From DAITAZ01 sp036824045 (GTDB taxonomy: Bacteria > Pseudomonadota > Gammaproteobacteria > Burkholderiales > Rhodocyclaceae), in NCBI GenBank assembly GCA_036824045.1, contig DAITAZ010000005.1, positions 1 to 64,000 on the forward strand: a stretch of 64,000 nt of DNA, read 5' to 3'. Below are positions 27,921 to 36,257 of the stretch, one piece after another (position 1 is the stretch's first letter; the number at the start of each line of letters is the position of its first letter). The translations under genes were made by a program, and so were the position numbers. A model generated the notes under the pieces. It worked only from the letters and a program-made list of their open reading frames with translations, did no database searches and was not told the DNA's origin.

Positions 27921-30900
27921 TCACAGGCGTTGCCGGCTGTCCCAGATTTTTTGCAGCCGCTTGACGGAGACCGGGGCTGGCGTGCGGAGTTCCTGGGAGA
28001 AAAGCTGCACCCGTAACTCCTCCAGATGCCAGCGGAAAGTTTCCAGCTCCGGATCGGCCACGCCCCCCCGCTGCCGGGCCTGCCACTCCCGTTCCCAGGG
28101 CCGGGCCAACTGGCGCCATTCGGCCAGCAGGCGGGCGTCCCGGGCCGGGTCAGCACGGAGCTTGTCCAGGCGCAAGGCCGCCGCCTTGAGGTAGCGGGGA
28201 AAATGCTGCAAGCGCTCGAACGGGTGATCGGCCAGAAACTTTGGCCCGACCAGGGCCGCCAGTTGGAGCTTCACGTCGTCCACCGCCTCCGGAAAGCTCT
28301 TGGTCAGCCCGTGCAGTTTCTTGTTGAGGCTGGCCCGCTCTGTCAGGATGAGCTGCGCCAGACGCACCAGTTCCTGCGCCACCAGCACCAGCCGCGGGCG
28401 GGCCGCCTCCTTGCGCTGACTGAAAGTTTCTGCGTCCGTGGGCAGCGGCTCGGCCATGCAGGTGCGAGCGAGCGTGGCGGCGACAAGCTGGGACTTGAGT
28501 TCCGCCTCGTTGCCCAGCCCCACATACAAGAGAGCCAGTTCCCTCAGCCCCGGCAGACTCTTCTCGATGTACTTGACCTGTTCCCGCATGGCGAGGGTGA
28601 ACAGGCGGCGCAATCCCCCCTGATGGACAGCGGCGGCCTTTTCCGGTGTGTCAAACACCTTCAGACGCACGCTCTCGCCCTCGTCCACCAGGGCCGGGAA
28701 GCCGATCACCGCCCGGCCGTCCACGGTCAGTTCCATGATCTCCGGGAGCGCCCCAAACGCCCAGGTGGTGTACACCCCGTCAGCATTCTGCGCCGCCGCT
28801 TCCGGCGCAGGGGCGTTCGTCTGCCGCGCATCGGCCTCAGCTTCGGCCAACTCCTTCGGCCGCCGGAGGCTCTCCAGAGCCTGGGCGAATCGCCCTTCCA
28901 CCTTGTCGCCGAAGCGGCTGCGCAACTCGGCCAGGCTGCGGGATTGTCCGAGCATACGGCCATGCTCATCCACCAGGCGGAAGTTCATCAGCAGATGGGA
29001 GGCCAGATTCTCGCAGCGCACCGCTTCCGGGGGCAGCTTGAGCTGGACTTTCGCTTCGATATGGCGGACCAGCGCCCGGAGCAAGGGCTCATCCCGATCA
29101 TGCTCCGCCGCGCAGAACTCATCCACATAAGCCGCCAGCGGCTGGAGTCGGTGGCGGATCTTCTGCGGGACGGTTTTCACCAAGACCTGGATTTTCTCCG
29201 CGAGCAACCCGGGCACTAGCCACTCGCAACGCGGAGCGGGAATCTGGTTGAGCAGCGCGAGCGGCACCGTCAGCGTCACCCCATCGTCACTGGCGCCGTG
29301 TTCATGGCGGTAGGCGAGCTTGAGCTTCTGGCCGTGGAGCGGAAAGCTGTGGGGAAAGCGCTCGGTGGTGACACCGGCCGCCTCGTGCCGCATGAGCTGG
29401 TCCCGCTCCAGGTAGAGAAGCCTGGGGGACTGTTGCTCGACCTTGCGCCGCCAAGCCTCGAAGCTGCGCACATCGCACACCTCCGGAGGCAGCAACTGGT
29501 CGTAGAAAGCCTCGATCAGGGCTTCATCCACCAGCACATCGGGGCGGCGCGTCTTGTGCTCCAGCGCCGCAATGCGCTCGATGAGCTTGCGGTTGTGCTC
29601 GAAGAAGCCCGCCCGGCGCGCCACTTCCTCGGGCAGCTCCCCCGCCACCAGGGCCTCGCGAATAAATATCTGCCGGCACTGTACCGGGTCCACCTGGCTG
29701 TAACTCACCGCCTTGCGCGCATAAAGCAGCAGCCCGTGCAGGGTGGCCCGCTCGTAAGCCATGACCTGCCCGGCGCGCTTTTCCCAGTGGGGCTCGTACA
29801 ACTGCCGCCGCACCAGATGCGCGCCCACGCTCTCCAGCCACTCGGGCTCGATCCGGGCCAGACAGCGTGCGAAAAGGCGCGAGGTTTCCACCAGCTCCGC
29901 CGCCATGATCCACTTGCCCGCCTTCTTGGCCAGCGGCGAACCGGGATGGGGTAGAAACTTGATCCCCCGCGCCCCTTGGTAGGGGGGCGCACCGAATCCA
30001 CCCGCCTCTTCAACCTTGAGGCCGACGTGGCCGAGCAAGCCCGCCAGCAGCGCACAGTGGACCTGCTCATAGGTTGCGGGCGCCTGATTCTCCCGCCAGC
30101 CATGCTCGGCAGCCAGCACGTGCAACTGCCCATGCACATCCCGCCATTCGCGCATGCGCAGATAGTTGAGGAAATTGCGCCGGCACCACTGCCGCTGCTT
30201 GCTGGTGGACTCATTCCGCCAGACCGCGTCGAAAGCGTCCCACAGCTTGACCCACGACAGAAACTCGGAGCGTTCGTCCTTCCACTGGGCGTGAGCCTGA
30301 TCGGCACTCCCCGCCGCCTCCTGCGGGCGCTCCCGAGGGTCTTGCACGGACAGGGCTGAGGCAATGATGAGCACCTCCCGCAGCGCCTGGGCATCCCGCG
30401 CCGCCAGGACCATCCGGCCGATCTTGGGGTCGGTCGGCAGGCGGGAGAGCTCCTTGCCGATTGCGGTCAGCTCGCGCTCATCGTCCACCGCCCCCAACTC
30501 GGTGAGGAGCTGATAGCCATCCGACACCATCTTGGGTGCCGGCGCGTCAAGGAAGGGAAAGTCAAGGACGCCCGGCAGGCCCAGCGCGCGCATCCGCAGG
30601 ATGACGCCTGCCAGGCTCGAGCGGAGGATTTCCGGATCGGTGTGGGCCGGGCGCTTCGCGAAGTCCTCTTCCGCGTACAGCCGGATGCACACCCCCGCAG
30701 CCACGCGGCCACAACGGCCGGCCCGCTGCCGGGCGGCGGACTGGGCGACGGGCTCGATCTGCAGTTGCTCCACCTTGTTGCGGTGGGAATAGCGTTTGAC
30801 CCGCGCCATACCCGTATCCACCACATAGCGGATACCCGGCACGGTGAGCGAGGTTTCGGCTACGTTCGTGGCCAGTACGACCCGACGGCCATTGCCGGGA

Positions 30901-31970
30901 CTGAACACGCGCTGCTGTTCCTGGGCCGACTGCCGGGCAAACAAGGGCAGAATCTCGGCGCCCGGAGGATGGTGCTTGCGCAAGGCCTCGGCCGCCTCCC
31001 GGATTTCCCGCTCACCGGGCAGGAACACCAGAACGTCCCCCGGGCCCTCCCGTTGCAGCTCAGCCACCGCATCGGCGATGGCTTCCGGCAGATCGCGTTC
31101 CTGGGCACGGCTGTCGCCCTTGCCCGGCCGCCCCTCCGCAGCGGCCTTCGCCCGAGATTCCTCCACCACCGGGCGGTAGCGCACCTCAACCGGATACAGA
31201 CGGCCCGAAACCTCGACAATCGGGGCCGGGCGCCCCTGCCCATCCGCAAAATGCCGGGCAAAGCGATCCGCGTCCAACGTGGCGGAAGTGACGATCACTT
31301 TCAGCTCTGGCCGCCGAGGCAGGAGCTGACGAAGATAGCCCAGCAGGAAGTCGATATTCAGGCTGCGCTCGTGCGCCTCATCAATGATGATCGTGTCGTA
31401 AGCCGAAAGCAGGGGATCGCCTTGGGTTTCGGCCAGCAAGATACCGTCAGTCATCAGCTTGATATGGCTGTCGGCGCTGGTGCGATCCGTGAAGCGGATC
31501 TTGTAGCCCACGACCCGTCCCAGTTCGCTTTTCAGTTCTTGCGCGATACGGGCGGCGGTCGCCCGGGCAGCGATCCGCCTGGGCTGGGTATGGCCGATCA
31601 GGCCCCGGGCCCCCCGCCCCAATTGCAGGCAGATCTTGGGGAGCTGGGTGGTCTTGCCCGAGCCAGTCTCACCGCAAACGATCACCACCTGGTGCGCGGC
31701 GATGGCTTGGGCAATTTCACCGCGCCGCTGATTGACCGGCAAATCCTCGGGGAACGCCGGCCGCGGCAGTGCCGCTCGCCGCGCCTGAGCCCGCCCCAGG
31801 GACACCTGCAGCGCCTTGGCCAGACCAGCGGGGAGCTCACCCACACTGGCGGGACGACGCTTGAGCCCCTCCAGCCGGCGGCGCAACTCGGCCATGTCGG
31901 CACACATGGCCTGATCAAGCAGGAGGTAAGGATCAGAGGTCGAGTTCGAGGGCACAGCCAGATCTATCAA
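27921..31970 (-). CDS. hrpA: ATP-dependent RNA helicase HrpA
   Basis: DEAH-box RNA helicase; E. coli HrpA acts in rescue or splitting of stalled ribosomes. Motifs in order are GETGSGKTT (about residue 100), TQPRRIAA, DEAHERSLNIDF (about 197), SATLDADRF, and QRAGRCGRV. HA2 and OB-fold domains follow, and the long C-terminal DUF3418 region reaches residue 1349, the expected size. The start is uncertain: the frame opens with TTG at 31970 and other starts (a GTG a few codons on, or ATG at codon 22) lack good ribosome binding sites too. Confidence 0.96.
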   Translation of the reverse strand: MIDLAVPSNSTSDPYLLLDQAMCADMAELRRRLEGLKRRPASVGELPAGLAKALQVSLGRAQARRAALPRPAFPEDLPVNQRRGEIAQAIAAHQVVIVCGETGSGKTTQLPKICLQLGRGARGLIGHTQPRRIAARATAARIAQELKSELGRVVGYKIRFTDRTSADSHIKLMTDGILLAETQGDPLLSAYDTIIIDEAHERSLNIDFLLGYLRQLLPRRPELKVIVTSATLDADRFARHFADGQGRPAPIVEVSGRLYPVEVRYRPVVEESRAKAAAEGRPGKGDSRAQERDLPEAIADAVAELQREGPGDVLVFLPGEREIREAAEALRKHHPPGAEILPLFARQSAQEQQRVFSPGNGRRVVLATNVAETSLTVPGIRYVVDTGMARVKRYSHRNKVEQLQIEPVAQSAARQRAGRCGRVAAGVCIRLYAEEDFAKRPAHTDPEILRSSLAGVILRMRALGLPGVLDFPFLDAPAPKMVSDGYQLLTELGAVDDERELTAIGKELSRLPTDPKIGRMVLAARDAQALREVLIIASALSVQDPRERPQEAAGSADQAHAQWKDERSEFLSWVKLWDAFDAVWRNESTSKQRQWCRRNFLNYLRMREWRDVHGQLHVLAAEHGWRENQAPATYEQVHCALLAGLLGHVGLKVEEAGGFGAPPYQGARGIKFLPHPGSPLAKKAGKWIMAAELVETSRLFARCLARIEPEWLESVGAHLVRRQLYEPHWEKRAGQVMAYERATLHGLLLYARKAVSYSQVDPVQCRQIFIREALVAGELPEEVARRAGFFEHNRKLIERIAALEHKTRRPDVLVDEALIEAFYDQLLPPEVCDVRSFEAWRRKVEQQSPRLLYLERDQLMRHEAAGVTTERFPHSFPLHGQKLKLAYRHEHGASDDGVTLTVPLALLNQIPAPRCEWLVPGLLAEKIQVLVKTVPQKIRHRLQPLAAYVDEFCAAEHDRDEPLLRALVRHIEAKVQLKLPPEAVRCENLASHLLMNFRLVDEHGRMLGQSRSLAELRSRFGDKVEGRFAQALESLRRPKELAEAEADARQTNAPAPEAAAQNADGVYTTWAFGALPEIMELTVDGRAVIGFPALVDEGESVRLKVFDTPEKAAAVHQGGLRRLFTLAMREQVKYIEKSLPGLRELALLYVGLGNEAELKSQLVAATLARTCMAEPLPTDAETFSQRKEAARPRLVLVAQELVRLAQLILTERASLNKKLHGLTKSFPEAVDDVKLQLAALVGPKFLADHPFERLQHFPRYLKAAALRLDKLRADPARDARLLAEWRQLARPWEREWQARQRGGVADPELETFRWHLEELRVQLFSQELRTPAPVSVKRLQKIWDSRQRL

Positions 31971-32154
31971 TGCGTCGGTCGCCGGAAGACGCGCGGCATT
32001 CTAACCCGATCCCCCGAGACGCTTGCGTACGGACCAACGCGAACCGGCCAAGACCCGAGTTGGGCAGCCAAACCAATGAAATGCGCCCCACCCGCCGGAC
32101 AGCGGGATCTCCAGGAGGAATGGCGGAAAACGATGTCGCGCGGCCAAGCCCCGC

Positions 32155-33174
32155 TCAGGCGGGAATCTCGGCCAGCAAGCGACGCGCAAATTCCTGTTGC
32201 TCGGAGGTTCCCTCTGTTTCTACCTCCCGCAACATCCCCCGTGCCTCGACAAAGTTCTTCAACTCGACATAGGCTTGGGCAATCAGGATCTTTACATCTG
32301 CCTCGGCGGCCGTTTCAACGGAGTGCTCGAACTCCAGCCCGCCTTCCCTGCGCACCATCTGGCCAGTGGAGTCACCAACATCCGGCAACACCTTGGTCAA
32401 ATCGGCAGGAGGAACATACTCGCGCTTTGGCCTGGAGGGATCGCCGGTTGGGCGCTCCCCCTCCTCGACAGCCGTCTCGGCCCGAGCGGGTTCCCAGCGG
32501 CGGACAGCCCACAAACCGCCCACCCCCACCAGGAAGAATGCCAGCAACCAGACCGGCGAGACCCCCCCGGGCAAGGAAGGCAGTACCGGCGCGGATGAAG
32601 CTGGTGACTGCCGGCCAAGCTCCGGCACGGCTGCCGGTTGATCGGCCACTTGGGGACGCTCGCCCGCATTGCCGACGGGCGGCACAACGACCGGAGCAGG
32701 CGCGGCGGGCGTTGCTCCCGCTCCCGCCTCCGGTGCGGGGGCAGAAGGCGCCTCCGCCCCGGGAGGAGCCGCCACCACGCTGTACAAGGGCGGTGCGCTC
32801 GCTTTGCGCAACTTCCACTGCTTCTGGTGCAGCGCAACGACTTCATCCGCCTTGTCTGCAGGCTCGGACTGAACCTCCGCCAAGGAGGGAACGGTCAAGG
32901 GCACGTCCACGCGCATGTAGAACACGTTTCCGCCCCGGAACGCATCCGGGTTGCGCCTGAGCAGGGCAACCATGACCTGGTTCTGTGTCACGCCCGAAGC
33001 AGATGTGGCAAGCGAGCGGGAGATCACCCACAGCGTGTCATTCTGTATCGTGTTGCGGAACGAGTACGCTTCCGCGCCCAACTGATAACGTCCGGCAGCG
33101 GTCGCTGCACCGACAGTCAAGGGCGCGCTGCCCAGGCTGCTGGCGATCAAAGCTGCGATGAGAAATCGTTTCAT
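32155..33174 (-). CDS. Miniature FimV/HubP-like protein
   Basis: 339 residues combining the two end domains of FimV/HubP polar proteins without the long acidic middle. It has a signal-like N-terminus (about 1-24), then the FimV N-terminal domain (about 44-97, NDTLWVISRSL and LLRRNPDAFRGGNV), a Pro/Ala-rich spacer (about 135-200), one membrane helix (about 206-225), and the C-terminal FimV domain (about 288-339, LIAQAYVELKNFVEARGMLREV). FimV and HubP organise cell poles, type IV pili and chemotaxis proteins. Full-length FimV is usually two to three times longer. It is the last gene of the 32-39 kb cluster, 63 bases after the PhnD-fold gene. Confidence 0.87.
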   Translation of the reverse strand: MKRFLIAALIASSLGSAPLTVGAATAAGRYQLGAEAYSFRNTIQNDTLWVISRSLATSASGVTQNQVMVALLRRNPDAFRGGNVFYMRVDVPLTVPSLAEVQSEPADKADEVVALHQKQWKLRKASAPPLYSVVAAPPGAEAPSAPAPEAGAGATPAAPAPVVVPPVGNAGERPQVADQPAAVPELGRQSPASSAPVLPSLPGGVSPVWLLAFFLVGVGGLWAVRRWEPARAETAVEEGERPTGDPSRPKREYVPPADLTKVLPDVGDSTGQMVRREGGLEFEHSVETAAEADVKILIAQAYVELKNFVEARGMLREVETEGTSEQQEFARRLLAEIPA

Positions 33175-33237
33175 GGCGTTATCCGGTCAGTGCGGCACGA
33201 GAAGGCGGCTAGCTCCTTGGCAAACCAGCGCATCCGG

Positions 33238-33984
33238 CTAAACCATCAGCGTGTCCATGAGATCAATCATGAACTCGGTGTCTTCCTCGGATTGGGGTTG
33301 CCATCCCGGTAACCCCAGGCTTTGCAGCACACCCTGCCCCTGGGCGTCGTTGGTCATCCCGAGCAGGGCGGCCCGCATCGGCTCCAGTAAAGGCCTGGCC
33401 TTGGGGCCAACAAGCATAACATGGCGTACCACGCTGATCTGGCTGGTCACCAGCACGCGCAGGTTCTTGCGAATCATCTGGGACAGATCGCCGTAAGCCT
33501 CCTTCAAGAAGAAGCCCACATCGCATTTGCCCTGCAGCAGTTGTTTCGCCACCAGCACATAGCTCGGCGCGAACACCTTGCTGGTGTTTTGGGGTGACAG
33601 ATCCGCCGGCTCCAGCATGATCATGCCGATCAGATTGACGTCCGGGTCGCTGGTCATCGCAATCCGCGTCCCCGGTTGCAGATCCTCCACATGCTCGACC
33701 GAGGATTCCGCCGCCACGGCGACGATCACTTCATCCTGCTTGCCCAGGGGCGCCGCAACCGCCGTAAAACCGTGCTCCCTCACCAGCATCGCGGCATCAA
33801 ACGGATTGGCATAGATCATGTCGATCCGGCCTTCGCCAATTGCAGCACGCTGGCTTTCAAAGTCGTCGAACAACTCCAGATGAATGCGCACATCCAGCCT
33901 GCGTTGCAGCCAAGTGTTGAACACATACCATCCTGCAATGTGATCCGGGGAAAAATCCGGACTCACCGTGTGATTGAGCGTCAT
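33238..33984 (-). CDS. PhnD-fold (phosphonate-binding-like) protein without signal peptide
   Basis: 248 residues resembling the substrate-binding proteins of phosphate/phosphonate transporters: RIDMIYANPFDAAML (about 52-66), a DLQPGTRIAM hinge strand, and LLQGKCDVGFFLKEAYGDL. It begins directly with the mature-type domain and has no signal sequence or lipobox, and no transporter genes are nearby. It is therefore probably a cytoplasmic ligand-sensing protein rather than a transporter component; that is inference. The start is ATG at 33984, overlapping the PAS gene stop codon, with GGAGGAGG upstream. Confidence 0.82.
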   Translation of the reverse strand: MTLNHTVSPDFSPDHIAGWYVFNTWLQRRLDVRIHLELFDDFESQRAAIGEGRIDMIYANPFDAAMLVREHGFTAVAAPLGKQDEVIVAVAAESSVEHVEDLQPGTRIAMTSDPDVNLIGMIMLEPADLSPQNTSKVFAPSYVLVAKQLLQGKCDVGFFLKEAYGDLSQMIRKNLRVLVTSQISVVRHVMLVGPKARPLLEPMRAALLGMTNDAQGQGVLQSLGLPGWQPQSEEDTEFMIDLMDTLMV

Positions 33985-34475
33985 GATCCCGCCTCCTCCC
34001 CACGCAAGCGGGCGTACAGCTCGATGCATGCATTGACCTTCGTCCGAGAGGGCTTGCGGCGCACTGACGTGTACCCTACGACCTCGCCGTTGCGCACGTT
34101 GGGTATCGCCGTGGCGAACACCCAATAATAAGCCCCATCACGACGCAGGTTCTTCACATAACCCTGCCACTTCACGCCACGCGCCAACGTATCCCAAAGA
34201 TCCTTGAATGCCACGGCGGGCATATCAGGATGCCGCAAGATGCTGTGCGGCTGGCCAATCAACTCCTCCTCGGTGTAGCCAGACATGTCAACAAACGCCT
34301 GATTGGCATGCGTGATCACACCCGCCGGATCGGTACGGGAGACGATAAGCTTGCCATCCGGGTACGGCACTTCGCTGTCCACCGTCAGCACCCTTCGGGT
34401 TTCCCCGCCGAAGTAGTGCAAGGTATGGGCCTGATACTCGCCTGCCACGAGATCGCCCGGTTCCATGTCTTTCAT
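33981..34475 (-). CDS. Aer-type PAS domain protein
   Basis: 164-residue single-domain PAS protein. The domain (about residues 35-140) matches the aerotaxis-receptor type with ANQAFVDMSGYTEEELIGQPH, RHPDMPAVAFKDLW, and NLRRDGAYYWVFATAIP. In Aer this domain binds FAD and reports redox state; FAD binding here is an inference. There is no output domain or membrane segment, so it must act through a partner. The start at ATG 34475 is supported by GGGGA five bases upstream; an upstream TTG at 34511 is possible but less likely. Its stop overlaps the PhnD-fold gene. Confidence 0.87.
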   Translation of the reverse strand: MKDMEPGDLVAGEYQAHTLHYFGGETRRVLTVDSEVPYPDGKLIVSRTDPAGVITHANQAFVDMSGYTEEELIGQPHSILRHPDMPAVAFKDLWDTLARGVKWQGYVKNLRRDGAYYWVFATAIPNVRNGEVVGYTSVRRKPSRTKVNACIELYARLRGEEAGS

Positions 34476-34626
34476 GATTTCCCCAATGTTCGCAGCCCGA
34501 GGTTTCGCCAAGTACGGCCCTCCCGACTGACACCACTCGCCCCCCGAGCTGTATCACCGGTCAGACAGGCTCTGTCTCGGGTTTCGGCAGCGACACAGTC
34601 CCTGCCTCACCGAATGGGCATTGGCC

Positions 34627-34989
34627 TCAGATAACCTTGCTGATGCTTTCAGCCGCGCGCTTCACATCCAGGAAGATCAGACCCAGGCGCGCATTCGGCT
34701 TGCACAGCACAGTGAGCACCGCCTCCACCCCGGCGTGAGTCATCAGCACGTAACCCTTGCCCCCCTTGACCAGCACCTGCTCCAACTCGCCCCGGGCCAG
34801 TTCCTTGGCGGTACGGTCACCGAGAGAGAGCATGGCGGCGCTCATAGCGCCAACCCGGTCCTCGTCCATGCCCGCAGGCAGGAAGGAGGCCATCATCAAG
34901 CCGTCCGTGGACAAAACGGCCGAAGCCTCGATGTCCGCCGTGGAACCATTCAGATCGCTCAGAATGGAATTCAGGATGTCGGCACGCAT
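34627..34989 (-). CDS. Roadblock/LC7 (MglB-like) protein
   Basis: 120 residues forming one Roadblock/LC7 domain, with IEASAVLSTDGLMMASFLP and the TAKELARGELEQVLVKGGKGYVLM segment typical of prokaryotic members. In Myxococcus and Thermus the homologous MglB acts as GTPase-activating protein and polarity partner of MglA. It is coded close to an MglA-like GTPase here, so the same relation is likely. AGGAG lies eight bases before the ATG. A 151-base gap separates it from the PAS gene. Confidence 0.9.
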   Translation of the reverse strand: MRADILNSILSDLNGSTADIEASAVLSTDGLMMASFLPAGMDEDRVGAMSAAMLSLGDRTAKELARGELEQVLVKGGKGYVLMTHAGVEAVLTVLCKPNARLGLIFLDVKRAAESISKVI

Positions 34990-35023
34990 AGGGATACTCC
35001 TTTGTTATGTTCGCTGCCTGTTG

Positions 35024-35668
35024 TCAGTGTTGATCCAGCCCGCCGTACCGGACGCCAAGCGCCCAGAGCAGCGTGGTGAAAGCTGTCTGATTGAATTGAG
35101 GGAGCCCGCTCACAACCAAAATAAAAAACTCCGCCCCGAAATACAGGGGCCAGAAACCCACCTCGCTGCACCCGCTGGCATTGACCAACCCCCAGCCCCC
35201 CCTTGGCAGCCGCAGGTTGTTGTGCAACAGGCGCCCATGACGCTCATGCACCGCTGCCAATTCCGCCCCCAGCGCAGCAAGCTCCTCGGTGGATTCGTGC
35301 GAATACCCCGCCGTACCCACATAGAGCCCCCGCTTTTCGGCCAGTAGCGCCTTGCCTTCATCTGACAGACGCGCCAACAAAGGCGGAAGCAGGGCTTCCA
35401 GGCTTTCCTGCGGCGCGGCCAGCGGGGTCTGAAGGCCCTGAATCAAGCCCGAAGACTGGAGCCGGTAGACAAACTCCAGTCCGTCCTGCTCGTCCAGCCC
35501 CAGCCAGTCCTGCAGGAGATCAGCGCTCAGAACCGGGGTTTCGGGCTGACGCAGCAACCGCTGCAGGAAGACCCGGGACGGCTCGGCTTCCGGGCTATTG
35601 ATGGCATGGTAGGCGCCGCCCGGCGTCGGGTAGAGATAGAACTCTCCCGTCAATGTGTACTTGATCAT
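35024..35668 (-). CDS. Unknown protein coupled to the GTPase gene
   Basis: 214 residues, no signal peptide. I do not recognise the family. The N-terminus is MIKYTLTGEFYLYPTP. A helical middle (about 60-140) carries many Leu and Glu, and the C-terminal 70 residues read like alternating strands and helices (GWGLVNASGCSEVGFWPLYF, then FFILVVSGLPQ), which may be another Roadblock-like fold. Its ATG overlaps the GTPase stop codon by 4 bases, and the roadblock gene starts 34 bases after it. That position between GTPase and roadblock genes suggests a role as GTPase partner, which is inference only. Confidence 0.78.
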   Translation of the reverse strand: MIKYTLTGEFYLYPTPGGAYHAINSPEAEPSRVFLQRLLRQPETPVLSADLLQDWLGLDEQDGLEFVYRLQSSGLIQGLQTPLAAPQESLEALLPPLLARLSDEGKALLAEKRGLYVGTAGYSHESTEELAALGAELAAVHERHGRLLHNNLRLPRGGWGLVNASGCSEVGFWPLYFGAEFFILVVSGLPQFNQTAFTTLLWALGVRYGGLDQH

Positions 35669-36210
35669 TGTTCCTGGATCCCCGGATCAAGCGAAAGCAA
35701 AAGCGCCTGGATCAACAACGAAACATCTTCCCGTTTGCGAGCGTCCACTTCGAATACTGGCGCCACCAATTCCAACTCATTCAACTGATTCCTGTATTCG
35801 GCAATACCGGGGCTCAGCTTGATATCCATTTGCGTCACGCCGATCACCAGACGCGTGCTGTCGATGAAACTGCGGAAGGCGTTGACGTAGAACTTGAGGT
35901 CGTTGAAAGGCGACGGGCGGGTGTTATCGAGCAACAAGATCAGCCCAATTCCACCCTTGGTCAGGATATCCCACATGAAATCGAAACGCTCCTGCCCCGG
36001 GGTGCCGTACAAATGCACCTTTTCCTTTCCACCAAGTCGGATCAGCCCGTAATCCATGGCAACGGTCGTAGCGTTCTTGCGCTTTACCGTCATGTCCGAG
36101 GCCGATTCGTCCGTGGAAATGATCGGAATCTCGCTGATCGACCGAATGGCGGTAGTTTTGCCCGCCCCTACGGGGCCCGAAAAAATGATCTTGTGGTCGG
36201 CACTCTTCAT
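35665..36210 (-). CDS. Small MglA-like GTPase
   Basis: 181-residue Ras-like GTPase. G1 is GPVGAGKTT (about residues 12-20), a conserved ATTVAMDYG block occupies the switch 1 region, and G3 is GTPGQERF (about 69-76), followed by FMWDILTKGGIGLILLLDN. The G4 position reads TQMD instead of NKxD, so guanine recognition may be modified. There is no lipidation motif or membrane anchor. Bacterial relatives act as polarity switches with Roadblock partners. The start at ATG 36210 is chosen by homology; the open frame extends 17 codons further without better support. Confidence 0.9.
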   Translation of the reverse strand: MKSADHKIIFSGPVGAGKTTAIRSISEIPIISTDESASDMTVKRKNATTVAMDYGLIRLGGKEKVHLYGTPGQERFDFMWDILTKGGIGLILLLDNTRPSPFNDLKFYVNAFRSFIDSTRLVIGVTQMDIKLSPGIAEYRNQLNELELVAPVFEVDARKREDVSLLIQALLLSLDPGIQEQ

Positions 36211-36257
36211 TACGGTTCCAGACGATTCGTCCCGGGCTGCCCAGGGTCGGTTTCCAT

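Noticed and set aside
30642..32960. 772-codon plus-strand frame opposite hrpA and the FimV-like gene
   Set aside because: It spans the coding regions of two supported genes and their spacer and has no known motif.
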